Source: Bradyrhizobium lablabi
Lineage (GTDB): Bacteria > Pseudomonadota > Alphaproteobacteria > Rhizobiales > Xanthobacteraceae
NCBI RefSeq assembly: GCF_018131005.1
Contig: NZ_JAFCJK010000001.1
Span: forward strand, 1-64,000
Direction: 5' to 3'
DNA: 64,000 nucleotides
The number at the start of each line of letters is the position of its first letter. Position 1 is the first letter of the stretch. The position numbers and the translations under genes were made by a program. The notes beneath the pieces were generated by a model. It searched no databases. It had not been told where the DNA came from and was given only the letters and a program-made list of their open reading frames with translations. Of this stretch, positions 53,938 to 62,752 are shown one piece after another.

Positions 53938-55728
53938 TCAGAACGCTTCCGCGGCCAGTTCCATCGTGGTCGCGCTGCCGCTCTGGACCCGCGCCAGGTG
54001 CACGGCGGTCTCCGGCAGCAGCTTCTCCATGAAGAAGCGGCCGGTGACGAGCTTGGTGCTGAGGTAAGACGTCGTGTCACCGGCGGCGATCTTGTCCTGC
54101 GCGACCTTCGCCATCTTTGCCCACATGTAGCCGAGCGCGACCAGGCCGAACAGCCTCATGTAGTCGGTCGCCGCCGCGCCGGCGTTGTCCGGCTTGGTCA
54201 ACGCGTTCTGCATCAGCCAGCCGGTCGCCTGTTGCAGGTGGCCGAGCGCGGTCGAGAGCGGGGTGATGAACGGCTTCATCGCCTCGTTCCCGCCGTGCTC
54301 CTTGGCGAAGGCGCCGACCTCGCCGAAAAACGCCATCGCGGCGCGTCCGCCGTCGCGCGGCAGCTTGCGGCCGACGAGATCGAGCGCCTGGATGCCATTG
54401 GCGCCCTCATAGATCATGGCGATGCGGGAATCGCGCACGAACTGCTCCATGCCATGCTCGGCGATGTAGCCGTGGCCGCCGAACATCTGCTGGGCCGAAA
54501 CCGTGTTGGCGAAGCCGGTGTCGGTGAGCACGCCCTTCAGCACCGGCGTCATCAGGCCCATGTGGTCGTCAGCCTCCTGGCGATCCTTGGGATCGTTGGA
54601 GCGGTGAGCGACGTCGCTCTTCAGCGCGGTCCAGATCACCATGGCGCGCGCAGCCTCGTTGAAGGCGCGAATCGTCAGCAGCGTGCGGCGCACGTCGGGA
54701 TGCACGATGATCGGGTCGGCCGGCTTGTCGGGCGCCTTCGCGCCGGTCAGCGCGCGGCCCTGCACGCGCTCGCGCGCGTACGCCGCTGCGTTCTGATAGG
54801 CAACTTCGGACTGCGCGAGACCCTGCACGGCGACGCCGAGGCGGGCCTCGTTCATCATCACGAACATGCCCTGCATGCCCTTGTTCTCTTCGCCAATCAA
54901 CCAGCCGGTGGCGTTGTCGTAGTTCATCACGCAGGTCGAATTGCCGTGGATGCCCATCTTGTGCTCGATCGAGCCGCAGGTCACGCCGTTGCGCGCGCCG
55001 AGCGAGCCGTCGGCATTGACCAGCACCTTCGGCACCACGAACAGCGACACGCCCTTGATGCCGGCTGGTGCGCCTTCGATGCGCGCCAGCACGAGATGGA
55101 TGATGTTCTCGGTCAGGTCGTGCTCACCGGCGGAGATGAAGATCTTGGTGCCGGTGATCTTGAAGCTGCCGTCGGCCTGCCGCACCGCCTTGGTGCGCAA
55201 CAGGCCGAGATCGGTGCCGCAGTGCGGCTCGGTGAGGTTCATGGTGCCGGTCCACTCGCCTGCGACCATCTTCGGCACATAGGTCTTCTTCTGCTCTGCC
55301 GAGCCGTGCACCACCAGCGCGGCGGTCGCGCCCATGGTGAGGCCGCCATACATCGAGAACGCCATGTTGGCGGAGATCTGGAATTCGTTGACCGCCTGGC
55401 TCAGCACCACAGGCAGGCCCTGCCCGCCATATTCTGATGGCGCCGACAGGCCGAGCCAGCCGCCCTCGGCGACCTGCCTGAAGGCTTCCTTGAACCCCTT
55501 CGGCGTGGCGACGCTGCCGTCATCGGCCCGCTTGCAGCCTTCGAGGTCACCCACGCGATTGAGCGGCTGCAGCACTTCCTCGCTGAGCTTCGCGGCCTCG
55601 CCGAGGATCGCCTCGCGGACGTCGGCCGACGCGTCGGTGAAGCCCGGGAGATTGTCGTAGCGATCGATCTGAAACACGTCGTTGAGAAGGAAGCTGACGT
55701 CCTCGACGGGGGCTTTGTAGGTCGGCAT
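53938..55728 (-). CDS. Acyl-CoA dehydrogenase (long type)
   Basis: A 596-residue FAD enzyme making the first oxidation of acyl-CoA. It belongs to the longer group with an extra C-terminal domain (usual ACADs are about 390). Marks: GLSAPSEYGGQGLPVVLSQA, the FAD/substrate segment MNLTEPHCGTDLGLLRTKAV, MGIHGNSTCVMNYDNATGWL, and the catalytic Glu in RIAMIYEGANGIQALDLVGR. I start at MPTYKAPVEDVSF (55728). It precedes the thiolase and hydratase genes, so the three enzymes cover the full beta-oxidation cycle. Confidence 0.95.
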   Translation of the reverse strand: MPTYKAPVEDVSFLLNDVFQIDRYDNLPGFTDASADVREAILGEAAKLSEEVLQPLNRVGDLEGCKRADDGSVATPKGFKEAFRQVAEGGWLGLSAPSEYGGQGLPVVLSQAVNEFQISANMAFSMYGGLTMGATAALVVHGSAEQKKTYVPKMVAGEWTGTMNLTEPHCGTDLGLLRTKAVRQADGSFKITGTKIFISAGEHDLTENIIHLVLARIEGAPAGIKGVSLFVVPKVLVNADGSLGARNGVTCGSIEHKMGIHGNSTCVMNYDNATGWLIGEENKGMQGMFVMMNEARLGVAVQGLAQSEVAYQNAAAYARERVQGRALTGAKAPDKPADPIIVHPDVRRTLLTIRAFNEAARAMVIWTALKSDVAHRSNDPKDRQEADDHMGLMTPVLKGVLTDTGFANTVSAQQMFGGHGYIAEHGMEQFVRDSRIAMIYEGANGIQALDLVGRKLPRDGGRAAMAFFGEVGAFAKEHGGNEAMKPFITPLSTALGHLQQATGWLMQNALTKPDNAGAAATDYMRLFGLVALGYMWAKMAKVAQDKIAAGDTTSYLSTKLVTGRFFMEKLLPETAVHLARVQSGSATTMELAAEAF

Positions 55729-55836
55729 GCTGTTCTCCTGGCCGGCTCGCGGTCGCATTTGCGACGATTGCAGTTCGGCCTTTCCCTGGGTTCGCTTGGA
55801 TGGACCTTATCCGCTTCCGAAGGTCTGCGGCAGTAA

Positions 55837-56253
55837 CTATCCGGGCTGTGATTGCGACGTTGCGCCGCCCTGCCTCGTCAACTCATCTGCCATGAGCCGA
55901 TGCAGCAGGTTGATGGCCTTGAGCGGGCGCACCATCACCTTGAAATGCGCGATCCGGCCGTCTGCATCGAAAGAGATGATGTCGACGCCGTTGATCCTGA
56001 TGCCGTCGATCACGCTTTCGAATTCGAGCACCGCGCCGGTGCCGTTGGTCCATTCGCCTGTATATTTGAACGTCGGGCCGCCGAGGACCCGCGCGGCGCT
56101 GGTCAGATATTTGAAAGTGACGTCGCGGCCGCGTTGCGGCGTGTGCACGACCGGGCTTTCGAACACCGCGTCGGGATGCAGCAGATCCCATAGCGCCGCG
56201 TTGTCGTGCGACTTCATATAGGCGTACCACGTGTCGAGGCCCGGCTTGGTCAT
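55837..56253 (-). CDS. NTF2-like (SnoaL-type) protein
   Basis: A 138-residue protein with the cone-shaped NTF2-like fold: helices LDTWYAYMKSHDNAALWDLL and HPDAVFESPVVH, then strands around FKYTGEWTNGTGAVLEFESV, IDGIRINGVDIISFDADGRI and AHFKVMVRPLKAINLLHRLM. Such proteins act as isomerases, hydrolases or simple binders; catalytic residues cannot be named here. AGGAG lies 8 bases before the ATG at 56253. It is divergent from the PadR regulator, with a perfect palindrome between them, and stands upstream of the beta-oxidation genes on the same strand, so it may be the first gene of that unit. Confidence 0.87.
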   Translation of the reverse strand: MTKPGLDTWYAYMKSHDNAALWDLLHPDAVFESPVVHTPQRGRDVTFKYLTSAARVLGGPTFKYTGEWTNGTGAVLEFESVIDGIRINGVDIISFDADGRIAHFKVMVRPLKAINLLHRLMADELTRQGGATSQSQPG

Positions 56254-56313
56254 CGGACGTCTCCTGCGGACAGAGAGCGCGACAGCGTGCCCGCAATCGC
56301 GTCGCGCCATATA

Positions 56314-56333
56314 TGCATATTGACGCATATGCA
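56314..56333. promoter_or_regulatory. PadR operator candidate TGCATAT-N6-ATATGCA
   Basis: Perfect 7-bp inverted repeat, arms 56314-56320 and 56327-56333, spacer TGACGC. It overlaps the -35 box of the predicted padR promoter and lies 61 bases from the NTF2-like start, so one bound dimer could repress both directions. PadR regulators commonly bind A/T-rich palindromes near their own promoter. Confidence 0.65.
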
Positions 56334-56349
56334 CCATCGCACATAATGT
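56320..56349 (+). promoter_or_regulatory. Predicted promoter of the padR gene
   Basis: TTGACG (56320-56325), an 18-base spacer, and TAATGT (56344-56349). The start of transcription would fall near 56356, which excludes the ATG at 56346 as translation start and supports the TTG at 56394. Confidence 0.55.
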
Positions 56350-56393
56350 CAAGCGATCTCGGGACAACGAGAGAACAGATACGGAGGTGGGCG

Positions 56394-56981
56394 TTGGCGC
56401 TCGGTGACGCAATCCTCGCATGCCTCACGGAACGGCCGATGACGGGCTATGAGCTCGCCAAGACGTTCGACGCCTCGATCGGCTTCTTCTGGAAGGCCGA
56501 CCACCAGCAGATCTATCGCGAACTCTCCCGCCTGCGCGACAAGGGCCATGTCCAGGGCCGTGAGGTGGTGCAGTCAGGCAAGCCCAACAAGCTCGTCTAT
56601 ACCTTGACCGCGGAAGGCCGCGCGGCGCTGAAGCATTGGGCGGCGAGACCCAGCGTGCCGCCATCGATCAAGGACGACCTGCTGGTCCGGCTTTACGCGC
56701 TCGACTGCGTTGACATCGAACCGCTGCGCACCGACCTGATGGCGCGGCTCGAGCATCACCGCGACCGCTATGAGCGCTACGAACGCCTGCTGAACAAGCG
56801 CTTTCCCGATGGCATCGCACCGCCGGCCGACCTCGGCAAGATGCTGGGCTTGCGCATCGGGATGCGGCACGAGCGCGTCGTGGTCGAATGGTGCGAGGAG
56901 GCCCTCGACGCGCTCTCTGCGATCGCGACCCGCGGCAACGCACTACCGCTCGATGACGACAGACGCGAAGGCAGTGGCTGA
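56394..56981 (+). CDS. PadR-family transcriptional regulator
   Basis: A 195-residue regulator. The winged-helix domain is (M)ALGDAILACLTERPMTGYEL, FDASIGFFWKADHQQIYREL, RLRDKGHVQGREVV and KLVYTLTAEGRAALKHW, closely fitting the PadR-like (AphA/VanZ-type C-terminal) group; a helical C-terminal domain follows (LMARLEHHRDRYERYERLLN). I start at TTG 56394: GGAGGTG lies 4 bases upstream, the protein then opens with the family's usual N-terminus, and the ATG at 56346 falls inside the predicted -10 box. It probably represses itself and the divergent NTF2-like/beta-oxidation genes. Confidence 0.92.
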   Translation: MALGDAILACLTERPMTGYELAKTFDASIGFFWKADHQQIYRELSRLRDKGHVQGREVVQSGKPNKLVYTLTAEGRAALKHWAARPSVPPSIKDDLLVRLYALDCVDIEPLRTDLMARLEHHRDRYERYERLLNKRFPDGIAPPADLGKMLGLRIGMRHERVVVEWCEEALDALSAIATRGNALPLDDDRREGSG

Positions 56982-57197
56982 GCGCGTCCCGCTCCTGTCC
57001 CGAGCCGGGTATTCGGTTGCCACTTCCATAACTTTAGGGCTCGGCGGTCCAATTCCTTAACCCGTTATTTACCGTGACGGGAAAAAGTCGGGAGCTGAGG
57101 CAGACGACCCGCGCAAAATTCGATTGTCTCTTAACCGGGACGCACGGGGAGGCTGTGGGCGCAAAATGGGGCGCCGGAGTCGGGACCGGACGGAATC

Positions 57198-60100
57198 ATG
57201 AATTCGCGCGTATCGTGGAGTGTTGACGGCATCGATCCATCCGTCCGCGAAAGGGCCGAGGCGGCTGCGCGCCGCGCCGGCATGTCGCTGAACGACTGGC
57301 TCAATTCCACCGTCGGCGAAGCACCCCCGCCGGACTTCCGTACGCCCCATGATGAGCGGCCGCCGCTGCCCGGCCGCGAAAGCCACGACGTCGCGGACAT
57401 CCATCAGCGGCTCGATGCGATCACCCGCCAGATCGAACAAATTGCGAAGCCAGCGCCGCGCAGCGACGCGCGTTCGGAAGTGCCGCGCGGCCAGCCCGCA
57501 ATCGCGCGGCAGTTGAACGACGCCATCTCGCGACTCGACGCGAGGCTGTCGCAGATTTCCAGGCCGCAACCCGCCCGCGAGCCGCAAATCGGCGAGCAGC
57601 CGCAAGACCGGCAACACCAAGCCGACGCGATCGAGCGCGCCGCCGCACAGGTCTATCGTCCCTCGCCGCCGTTGAGCCCGGCCTCGTTCGATTCGGCGAT
57701 TGCAGAAATTGCCGCGCGCCAGAACGAGCTCGATGCTCCTGCGCCGCGCCAGATGCCGCCGCGCAGCGCGCCGCCGGCGGCGCCCGCGGAGCAGCCCACG
57801 GCCGCCCATGCACCGCCGTCTCCGGCGGCGTCTGCCGGACCAGACTTCTCCTCGCTCGAACGTCATCTGCTCAAGATCACGAGCCAGATCGAGGCGCTGC
57901 AGCGTCCCGACCATACCGAGCAATCGATCGCCGCCTTCCGAACCGAGCTTGCGGAAATCCGCCAGGCTATCACCGAGGCGATGCCGCGCCGCGCGATCGA
58001 ATCGATCGAGAACGAAGTCCGTTCGCTGCATCGTCGCATCGACGAGATCCGACAGGAGAACGGCGGCAGCCAGGCGATCACCGGAATCGAACGCGCATTG
58101 TCCGAAATCCGCGAGGTGCTGCGCACGCTGACGCCCGCCGAGCAGCTCACGGGCTACGACGAGGCAATTCGCAATCTCGGCGCCAAGCTCGACATGATCC
58201 TTCGCGCCAGCGACGATCCCTCGACGATGCATCAGCTCGAGGGCGCGATTGCGGCGCTGCGGGCCATCGTCTCGAACGTCGCCTCCAACGACGCGCTGCT
58301 GCGGCTCTCCGAGGACGTCCACGCGCTGTCGGCCAAGGTCGACCAGCTCGCGCAGGCGTCGCACTCCAACATTCACGGCGATGCCGTTGCCGCGCTCGAG
58401 CGGCGCATCGCCGCGCTGACCTCGACGCTGGAGGAGCGCGAGCGGCCGGCCGGCAATGAGAATTCGGAGGCTGTCGAGAGCGCGGTTCGCACGCTCTCGG
58501 AACGCATTGACCGCCTGCAGGTCGGCAACGACAGCGCTTCGGCGTTCGCCCATCTCGAACAGCGCGTGTCGTATCTGCTCGAGCGGCTGGAAGCTTCCTC
58601 TTCCGAGCAGCGCTCCGGCAATCTCGATCGGGTCGAGGAGGCGCTGCATGACATCATGCGGCACCTCGAGGCCCAGCACGCCCATATCGCCTCGCTTGCC
58701 GACGCCACCCGTAACATCGGCGCCCCCTCGGCACAGCCGATGATGGACAGCGGCCTCGCCGACATGATGAAACGCGAGCTGTCGGACATCCGCTTCAGCC
58801 AGTCGGAAACCGACCGCCGGACCCAGGATTCGCTGGAAACGGTTCACAACGCTCTCGGCCATGTTGTCGACCGGCTGGCAATGATCGAGGCCGATCTGCG
58901 CACGGTCCGCACCGCGCCGCCGCCCCCGGCTTCGCCCGCGCCGGTCGAACCGCGGATGGAAACGCCGCCGCCGGTGATGCCGCAGCCGAAGCCCGAACTG
59001 CACAATCCCGCGCTGGCGCAGGAGCATTTCGCTGCCGCGCCGCGCGACTTCCATGCCGCGGAGCCGCCGGCGGTGGCAGCCCCGCCGCTGCTGCCGCCCG
59101 TCCCACCGCGGGCCATCAGCGAGATCCTCGAGCCGCATGCCGCGACAGCGCGAGCAGTGATGGCGCCGGAACTGCCGCCGGATCATCCGCTTGAGCCGGG
59201 CACCCGTCCCACCGGCCGAACGCCATCTCCGTCGGAGCGGATCGCCGCGTCCGAGGATGCGATCAGCGAAATTCCCGCGGGCAAGAAGGAGCCAGTCTCG
59301 ACGTCGAGCTTCATCGCGGCCGCGCGTCGTGCTGCGCAGGCGGCCGCCGCGCAACCCGTCAACGACAAGGCCGCGCGCTCCGCCAGCAAGGCCGCCGCCA
59401 AAGCCAAAGAGAAGGCCGACAAGGCCGAAAGGGCCAAGGCCACTCTCAAGATTGGCGCAGCCGAGGGGGCCTCTTCGAGCATTACCTCCAAGATCCGCTC
59501 GCTGCTGGTCGGCGCGAGCGTCGTCGTGATCGTGCTCGGCACCTTCAAGATGGCGATGAACCTGCTCGACACCGGCGCCGCGCCGCAGATACCGGCGATG
59601 GAAAATCCGAGCCAGCCGGCGCCCACTGAGAATTCCGCCGCGCCGGCACCAGCCGCGCCAGTCGCGCCGACCACGTCGCCCTCGCCATCGATGACGTCGC
59701 CGACCCCACTCGACAAGCAATCGAACAACAGCCCGGCGCCGAACATGCTGGACGGCACGCAGATCGCGATCCCGTCGGCCCCGGCACAGGCCGCAGCATT
59801 TATCGCGCCGACGCCGGTCAGCGCCAACGATGTCACCGGCACGATCCCGACAGCGGCGTCGGTTGCCGGCAAGCTCGCGACGATCCAGATTCCGTCGGGC
59901 GAGAGGCTGCCCGATGCCATCGGCGGACCGGTGCTGCGCGCGGCGGCGCTGAAGGGCGATCCGGCCGCGGCCTATGAGGTCGGCGTGCGTTACGCCGAGG
60001 GCAAGGGTATTCCCTCCAACCTCGATGAAGCCGCCAAATGGTATAGTCGCGCCGCGCAGGCGGGCATAATACCCGCGATCTTCCGGCTCGGCACGTTCTA

Positions 60101-60617
60101 CGAGAAGGGCCTGAGCGTGCAGCGCGATGTCGATGTCGCGCGACGCTACTATGTGCAGGCAGCCGAGCGAGGCAATGCCAAGGCGATGCATAACCTCGCG
60201 GTGCTCGCCGCCGATGGCGGCGGCAAGGGCGCCGACTATAGCAGCGCGGCGCAGTGGTTCCGCAAGGCGGCCGACCGCGGCGTGGCGGACAGCCAGTTCA
60301 ACCTCGGCATCCTCTATGCGCGTGGGATCGGCGTCGAACAGAACCTCGCGGAATCCTTCAAATGGTTCAGCCTTGCGGCGGCACAGGGCGATGCCGATGC
60401 CGCCCAAAAGCGCGACGACATCGTCAAGCGGCTCGATCCGCAGTCGCTGGCGGCGGCGAAGCTCGCGATCCAGACTTTCACCGCCGAGCCGCAGCCGAGC
60501 GACGCGATCAGGGTCGCAGCCCCGGCTGGCGGCTGGGACAGCGCTCCCGCCCAGGCCGTCCCGGCGAAGCCTGCCAAGCAGGCAGCGCGGCGGAGCGCCG
60601 TCCTCGCCGCTCGCTGA
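57198..60617 (+). CDS. PodJ-like polar localisation protein (coiled coil, one TM, Sel1 repeats)
   Basis: A 1139-residue protein with PodJ architecture. The N-terminus (WSVDGIDPSVRERAEAAARR, then AGMSLNDWLNSTV) is that of the PodJ family. A long cytoplasmic coiled-coil part (about 70-580) is followed by a Pro/Ala-rich linker, a single membrane helix (about 767-785, LLVGASVVVIVLGTFKMAM), a Pro-rich periplasmic linker, and four Sel1 repeats (about 912-1074, for example AAYEVGVRYAEGKGIPSNLD and SQFNLGILYARGIGVEQN). Caulobacter PodJ organises the flagellated pole. Unlike it, I see no C-terminal peptidoglycan-binding domain. An orphan chemoreceptor lies elsewhere in the window. Confidence 0.88.
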   Translation: MNSRVSWSVDGIDPSVRERAEAAARRAGMSLNDWLNSTVGEAPPPDFRTPHDERPPLPGRESHDVADIHQRLDAITRQIEQIAKPAPRSDARSEVPRGQPAIARQLNDAISRLDARLSQISRPQPAREPQIGEQPQDRQHQADAIERAAAQVYRPSPPLSPASFDSAIAEIAARQNELDAPAPRQMPPRSAPPAAPAEQPTAAHAPPSPAASAGPDFSSLERHLLKITSQIEALQRPDHTEQSIAAFRTELAEIRQAITEAMPRRAIESIENEVRSLHRRIDEIRQENGGSQAITGIERALSEIREVLRTLTPAEQLTGYDEAIRNLGAKLDMILRASDDPSTMHQLEGAIAALRAIVSNVASNDALLRLSEDVHALSAKVDQLAQASHSNIHGDAVAALERRIAALTSTLEERERPAGNENSEAVESAVRTLSERIDRLQVGNDSASAFAHLEQRVSYLLERLEASSSEQRSGNLDRVEEALHDIMRHLEAQHAHIASLADATRNIGAPSAQPMMDSGLADMMKRELSDIRFSQSETDRRTQDSLETVHNALGHVVDRLAMIEADLRTVRTAPPPPASPAPVEPRMETPPPVMPQPKPELHNPALAQEHFAAAPRDFHAAEPPAVAAPPLLPPVPPRAISEILEPHAATARAVMAPELPPDHPLEPGTRPTGRTPSPSERIAASEDAISEIPAGKKEPVSTSSFIAAARRAAQAAAAQPVNDKAARSASKAAAKAKEKADKAERAKATLKIGAAEGASSSITSKIRSLLVGASVVVIVLGTFKMAMNLLDTGAAPQIPAMENPSQPAPTENSAAPAPAAPVAPTTSPSPSMTSPTPLDKQSNNSPAPNMLDGTQIAIPSAPAQAAAFIAPTPVSANDVTGTIPTAASVAGKLATIQIPSGERLPDAIGGPVLRAAALKGDPAAAYEVGVRYAEGKGIPSNLDEAAKWYSRAAQAGIIPAIFRLGTFYEKGLSVQRDVDVARRYYVQAAERGNAKAMHNLAVLAADGGGKGADYSSAAQWFRKAADRGVADSQFNLGILYARGIGVEQNLAESFKWFSLAAAQGDADAAQKRDDIVKRLDPQSLAAAKLAIQTFTAEPQPSDAIRVAAPAGGWDSAPAQAVPAKPAKQAARRSAVLAAR

Positions 60618-60725
60618 CGAGAGGCGATTGCGGCGGCGGACTGGCGCCGCCATATACCTCCACGACACAACCGTATAGATGGGCACGCATTACGCGAACG
60701 GCCCCTGCCGCGGGGAGGATTTTGC

Positions 60726-61565
60726 TTGTCTGCCGATGACCGCCGCAATGAACGAGCAGAAGTCCGCCGTTCGTCGCCCACAGGTCCCCGAGTCGTACCG
60801 CCGCGTCAGACGCAGCCACGCGGTGCGCAGCCTCCCGCAGCTCCCGCACGTAGGACCGACGCCGCCCATTATCCACACGGCGCCTTCAAACCCTCCTTCT
60901 GGTCGGTAGCCATCTTTGTGCTGCTGCTGTCGGGCGTCGGCATTCGCGCCTATTGGGACCTGTCGCGGCCAGACGCCTGGGACTATTGGCGCGAGACTCA
61001 TGTCTCGGCGAGCATGACATCGACCGTCATTCCCAGTGCGGACATAGATGGATCGGGCCACGGCCGACGTACGCTTGCGATCAGCGGCGAAATCGGCAAG
61101 GCGAGCGCGAGCTGGTTCCGCGACCGGCTCGACGAGGCGCGGCTGTCGGCGGGAGACGCCATTCTGCTGTCGTCGGATGGCGGCAAGCTGAACCAGGCCG
61201 CCATCATGGGCGAGACCATCCGCGCGCGCGGACTCGTCACCGCAGTTGGCATGGCCGATGCGTCCGGCCGGATACGTGCCTCCTCTTGCGCCAGTGCCTG
61301 CGTTCTGGTCTATGCCGGAGGTAAAACTCGCTACGGCATCCACGGATCGATGCTCGGCGTTCACCGCTTCACTACACCCATTCCCATGGATGATCCCGTT
61401 GCCGAAACCCAGCGCACGCAGGGCATGGTGCTCGGCTACATGACCAAGATGGGCGTCTCGTCGACGATCGTCGAGGCGATGTCGCAGACTTCCGAGATTC
61501 GCTGGCTGAGCCCGAAGCAGGCACTCGCGATGAATCTCGTCACGACGCCGGTCAATCCGCCCTGA
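60726..61565 (+). CDS. Membrane-anchored ClpP/crotonase-fold protein, probably periplasmic
   Basis: A 279-residue protein. A polar, Pro/Arg-rich N-terminus (1-55) precedes one membrane helix (about 57-78, FWSVAIFVLLLSGVGIRAYW) and a ClpP-like domain: ISGEIGKASASWFRDRLDEA, ILLSSDGGKLNQAAIMGETI, and SCASACVLVYAGGKTRYG with the serine at the ClpP nucleophile position, then GIHGSMLGVHRF with a candidate His. ClpP needs Ser-His-Asp; the Asp is not certain. The TTG start (60726) has GGGGAGG 7 bases upstream. It lies 108 bases after the PodJ-like gene. The orientation would place the domain in the periplasm. Function unknown. Confidence 0.85.
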   Translation: MSADDRRNERAEVRRSSPTGPRVVPPRQTQPRGAQPPAAPARRTDAAHYPHGAFKPSFWSVAIFVLLLSGVGIRAYWDLSRPDAWDYWRETHVSASMTSTVIPSADIDGSGHGRRTLAISGEIGKASASWFRDRLDEARLSAGDAILLSSDGGKLNQAAIMGETIRARGLVTAVGMADASGRIRASSCASACVLVYAGGKTRYGIHGSMLGVHRFTTPIPMDDPVAETQRTQGMVLGYMTKMGVSSTIVEAMSQTSEIRWLSPKQALAMNLVTTPVNPP

Positions 61566-61822
61566 GCCCGCGCTCATGTCATTAATCTGAATCATCAACC
61601 ACGTCCGCGGGATCAGACGCGAGGTGCGGCAAAAAGGCCGCGTGCACCGGATTCTTTAGTCCCTCCTTCGGCGGATTTCGGTTATTCAGGGACGCGGCAA
61701 TCGATCCACGTTCGCCTGCAGCCTGCGCGCCAACCGGATTTTCTTGCCGGCCAAAAGCTCGACCAAACACCACGCCGTGAAGCGGCCTTGAGCCCTTATT
61801 GCGACAACAAGAAGCGACCCGC

Positions 61823-62752
61823 GTGCAGCTCTATCTCCCGATCGCCGACATTCCCGTCAATGTCTTCCTCATCCTGGCGATGGGTGCGGCGGTTGGCTTC
61901 GTCTCCGGCATGTTCGGTATCGGCGGCGGCTTCCTGATGACGCCGCTCTTGATCTTCGTCGGGATCGCGCCGGCGGTCGCGGTCGCCTCTGTCGCGAGCC
62001 ACATCGCGGCCTCATCCTTCTCCGGCGCGATCTCGTACTGGCGAAGACGCGCGATCGACCCGGTGCTGGCCATCGTGCTGTTGACGGGCGGCACGATCGG
62101 CACCGCGCTTGGCGTGTGGACCTTTACCGTGCTGCGCTCGCTCGGTCAGCTCGACCTGATGATCGCGCTGTCCTACGTCATCCTGCTGACCACCGTGGGC
62201 GGGCTGATGTTCTGGGAAGGCTTGCGCGCCATGCTCCGCGTCCGGCGCGGCGGCGCGGTCTCGGTCCGCAAGCCCGGCAGCCATGGCTGGATCCATGGCC
62301 TGCCGCTGAAGATGCGTTTCAAGCGCTCCAAGATCTACCTCTCGGTCATTCCCGTCGTCGTGGTCGGCCTCATCATCGGGTTCATTGGAGCGGTCATGGG
62401 TATCGGTGGCGGCTTCATCCTGGTGCCGCTGATGATCTATCTGTTGCGGGTGCCGACCTCGACCGTGATCGGCACCTCGATGGTGCTGACCCTCGTCACG
62501 ATGGTGTTCGCCACCATGCTGCACGCGGTGACCAATCACCTGGTCGATGCGGTGCTGGCGCTGATCCTGATGATCGGCGGCGTCACCGGCGCCCAGTTCG
62601 GCGCGCGCGCGGGCCAGAAGATCCGCGGCGAGCATCTGCGCCTCCTGCTCGGCCTGCTCGTGCTCGCAGTCGGCATCCGCTTTGCGGTCGAGCTGGTGAT
62701 CCGGCCCCAGGATCTCTTCAGCATCCGCGAAACCGGCGGAGCCGCGCCATGA
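61823..62752 (+). CDS. TauE/SafE-family permease (sulfite exporter-like)
   Basis: A 309-residue inner-membrane protein with about eight helices in two related halves, each opening with the same motif: GFVSGMFGIGGGFLMTPLLI and GFIGAVMGIGGGFILVPLMI. A basic cytoplasmic linker (about 145-175, RVRRGGAVSVRKPGSHGW) joins them. Family members export sulfite, sulfoacetate or other organosulfur anions. I chose GTG 61823, giving (M)QLYLPIADIPVNVF, the usual N-terminus; a TTG 24 bases upstream is in frame. The stop overlaps the TIGR02186 start (ATGA), so the two genes are coupled. Confidence 0.9.
   Translation: MQLYLPIADIPVNVFLILAMGAAVGFVSGMFGIGGGFLMTPLLIFVGIAPAVAVASVASHIAASSFSGAISYWRRRAIDPVLAIVLLTGGTIGTALGVWTFTVLRSLGQLDLMIALSYVILLTTVGGLMFWEGLRAMLRVRRGGAVSVRKPGSHGWIHGLPLKMRFKRSKIYLSVIPVVVVGLIIGFIGAVMGIGGGFILVPLMIYLLRVPTSTVIGTSMVLTLVTMVFATMLHAVTNHLVDAVLALILMIGGVTGAQFGARAGQKIRGEHLRLLLGLLVLAVGIRFAVELVIRPQDLFSIRETGGAAP

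Noticed and set aside
57069..60686. 1205-residue minus-strand frame
   Set aside because: Antisense of the PodJ-like gene; the plus strand has family motifs, a membrane helix and Sel1 repeats.
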